A stretch of DNA of 5,511 nt from Gammaproteobacteria bacterium. Its GTDB lineage: Bacteria > Pseudomonadota > Gammaproteobacteria > Pseudomonadales > UBA3067. The DNA lies in the NCBI GenBank assembly GCA_002402085.1, contig NVVB01000008.1, positions 5,725 to 11,235 on the forward strand. Reading direction: 5' to 3'. The translations under genes and the position numbers were made by a program. The notes beneath the pieces were generated by a model, which had not been told where the DNA came from, ran no database searches, and saw only the letters and a program-made list of their open reading frames with translations. This document shows positions 5,053-5,511 of this stretch, piece after piece. How positions within the stretch are numbered: the stretch's first letter is position 1; every line of letters begins with the position of its first letter.

Positions 5053-5511
5053 TTATTGCGCGGTGACCCATTGCCACAGTGAAGGCTGTGGTGCCTGGGT
5101 TAAGGACTCTCCGAGATACGTTGACCAGTAGGCTTCACTGCCGTATTCATCACGCCAGGCCCAAAGTCTGCGGCTGAGGTGATGTAAAGGGTGTTCGTTG
5201 GTGAATCCTATAGCACCGTGAATTTGATGCGCAATGGTGGCTGCGATTCCGGCCGTTTCACTGGCGCGAATTTTAGCGGCTGCGATGTAACTAGTTTCTT
5301 CTGGTGACTCACTGAATGCTCGAATGGCATGATCGACGGTGACCGCGGTAGAGGCAATTTCCCCCGCGAGTTTGGCGAGCTCTTGTTGGATGGATTGAAA
5401 CTTTGCGATAGGCCGGCCAAATTGAGTTCTTTCGGTGGCGTGTGCGACTGATAACGCCAATAATTTTTCTAGGGCACCCCAACAAAGTGCGCTACGGGTC
5501 AGGGCGCCGAT
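5053..5511 (-). CDS. Acyl-CoA dehydrogenase, C-terminal part (cut by the window edge)
   Basis: FAD-dependent oxidation of acyl-CoA to enoyl-CoA. Only the C-terminal 152 residues are in the window; the frame is open to base 5511. A start at 5460 would use TTG inside the conserved helix and is not real: upstream codons in frame read IGALTRSALCWGALEKLLA, a normal family helix. The helical C-terminal domain shows ERTQFGRPIAKFQSIQQELA, the substrate/FAD-site RxQFGRPI motif, and then QIHGAIGFTNEHPLHHLSRR, the late HGxxGFTxEHPLH motif near the active site. The catalytic YEG glutamate of MCAD-type enzymes is not at the aligned place: the segment reads WAWRDEYGSEAYW, with Glu one position earlier. This resembles the short dehydrogenase subunits seen in sterol or branched acyl-CoA catabolism, some of which pair with a second subunit. 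Upstream partner genes would lie to the right of the window. It is followed by the dyad at 4976-5021. Confidence 0.9.
   Translation of the reverse strand: MGALTRSALCWGALEKLLALSVAHATERTQFGRPIAKFQSIQQELAKLAGEIASTAVTVDHAIRAFSESPEETSYIAAAKIRASETAGIAATIAHQIHGAIGFTNEHPLHHLSRRLWAWRDEYGSEAYWSTYLGESLTQAPQPSLWQWVTAQ

Noticed and set aside
4799..5077. Minus-strand 92-codon frame between the porin and dehydrogenase genes
   Set aside because: It starts inside the dehydrogenase gene in another frame, has low-complexity Ser/Thr/Pro composition, no ribosome site and no recognisable motif. It also spans the large dyad at 4976-5021.
5458..5460. TTG start codon at 5460 for a short dehydrogenase of 135 residues
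   Set aside because: The same frame stays open to the window end, and the 17 upstream codons continue the conserved helix of the family, so the gene is simply truncated by the window.

Overview
The window looks like chromosomal DNA of a Gram-negative gammaproteobacterium, probably marine and heterotrophic. The grounds are an outer-membrane barrel protein ending in Phe, two Sec signal peptides, an RhlE-type DEAD-box helicase, and lipid-type acyl-CoA catabolism genes at both edges. The exact genus cannot be read from the sequence. I see no insertion sequence, CRISPR array, tRNA, rRNA or phage gene.

Layout. A terminator of an upstream, unseen gene lies at 2-44. A single plus-strand gene (176-1024) encodes a double-hotdog MaoC-type (R)-enoyl-CoA hydratase resembling the hydratase-2 part of peroxisomal MFE-2, with its own terminator at 1048-1080. 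It converges on a minus-strand rhlE gene (1279-2601). A gap of 379 bp upstream of rhlE holds its probable promoter and, nearer 2900, a long imperfect hairpin that may end the next operon. That operon runs on the minus strand: an outer-membrane porin-like protein with an acidic N-terminal coiled coil (3421-4719, start moved inward from 4776) is followed after 11 bp by a 142-residue, single-domain PstS-like periplasmic protein (2981-3409). A gap of 333 bp follows, with the operon's promoter and leader hairpin and a 46-nt dyad. The right edge carries the C-terminal 152 residues of an acyl-CoA dehydrogenase, minus strand, cut by the window end.

How the genes fit together. The hydratase and the dehydrogenase belong to acyl-CoA oxidation (fatty acid or sterol side chain type) but lie on opposite strands about 4 kb apart, so they are not one operon. 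RhlE is a housekeeping RNA helicase. The most system-like unit is the porin plus orphan binding-protein pair: an outer-membrane channel and a small periplasmic anion-binder-like protein made from one mRNA, with no ABC permease or ATPase gene in the window. Its substrate and partner are unknown. It is the best candidate here for something poorly described, but both protein types are recognisable, so I do not claim a wholly new system.
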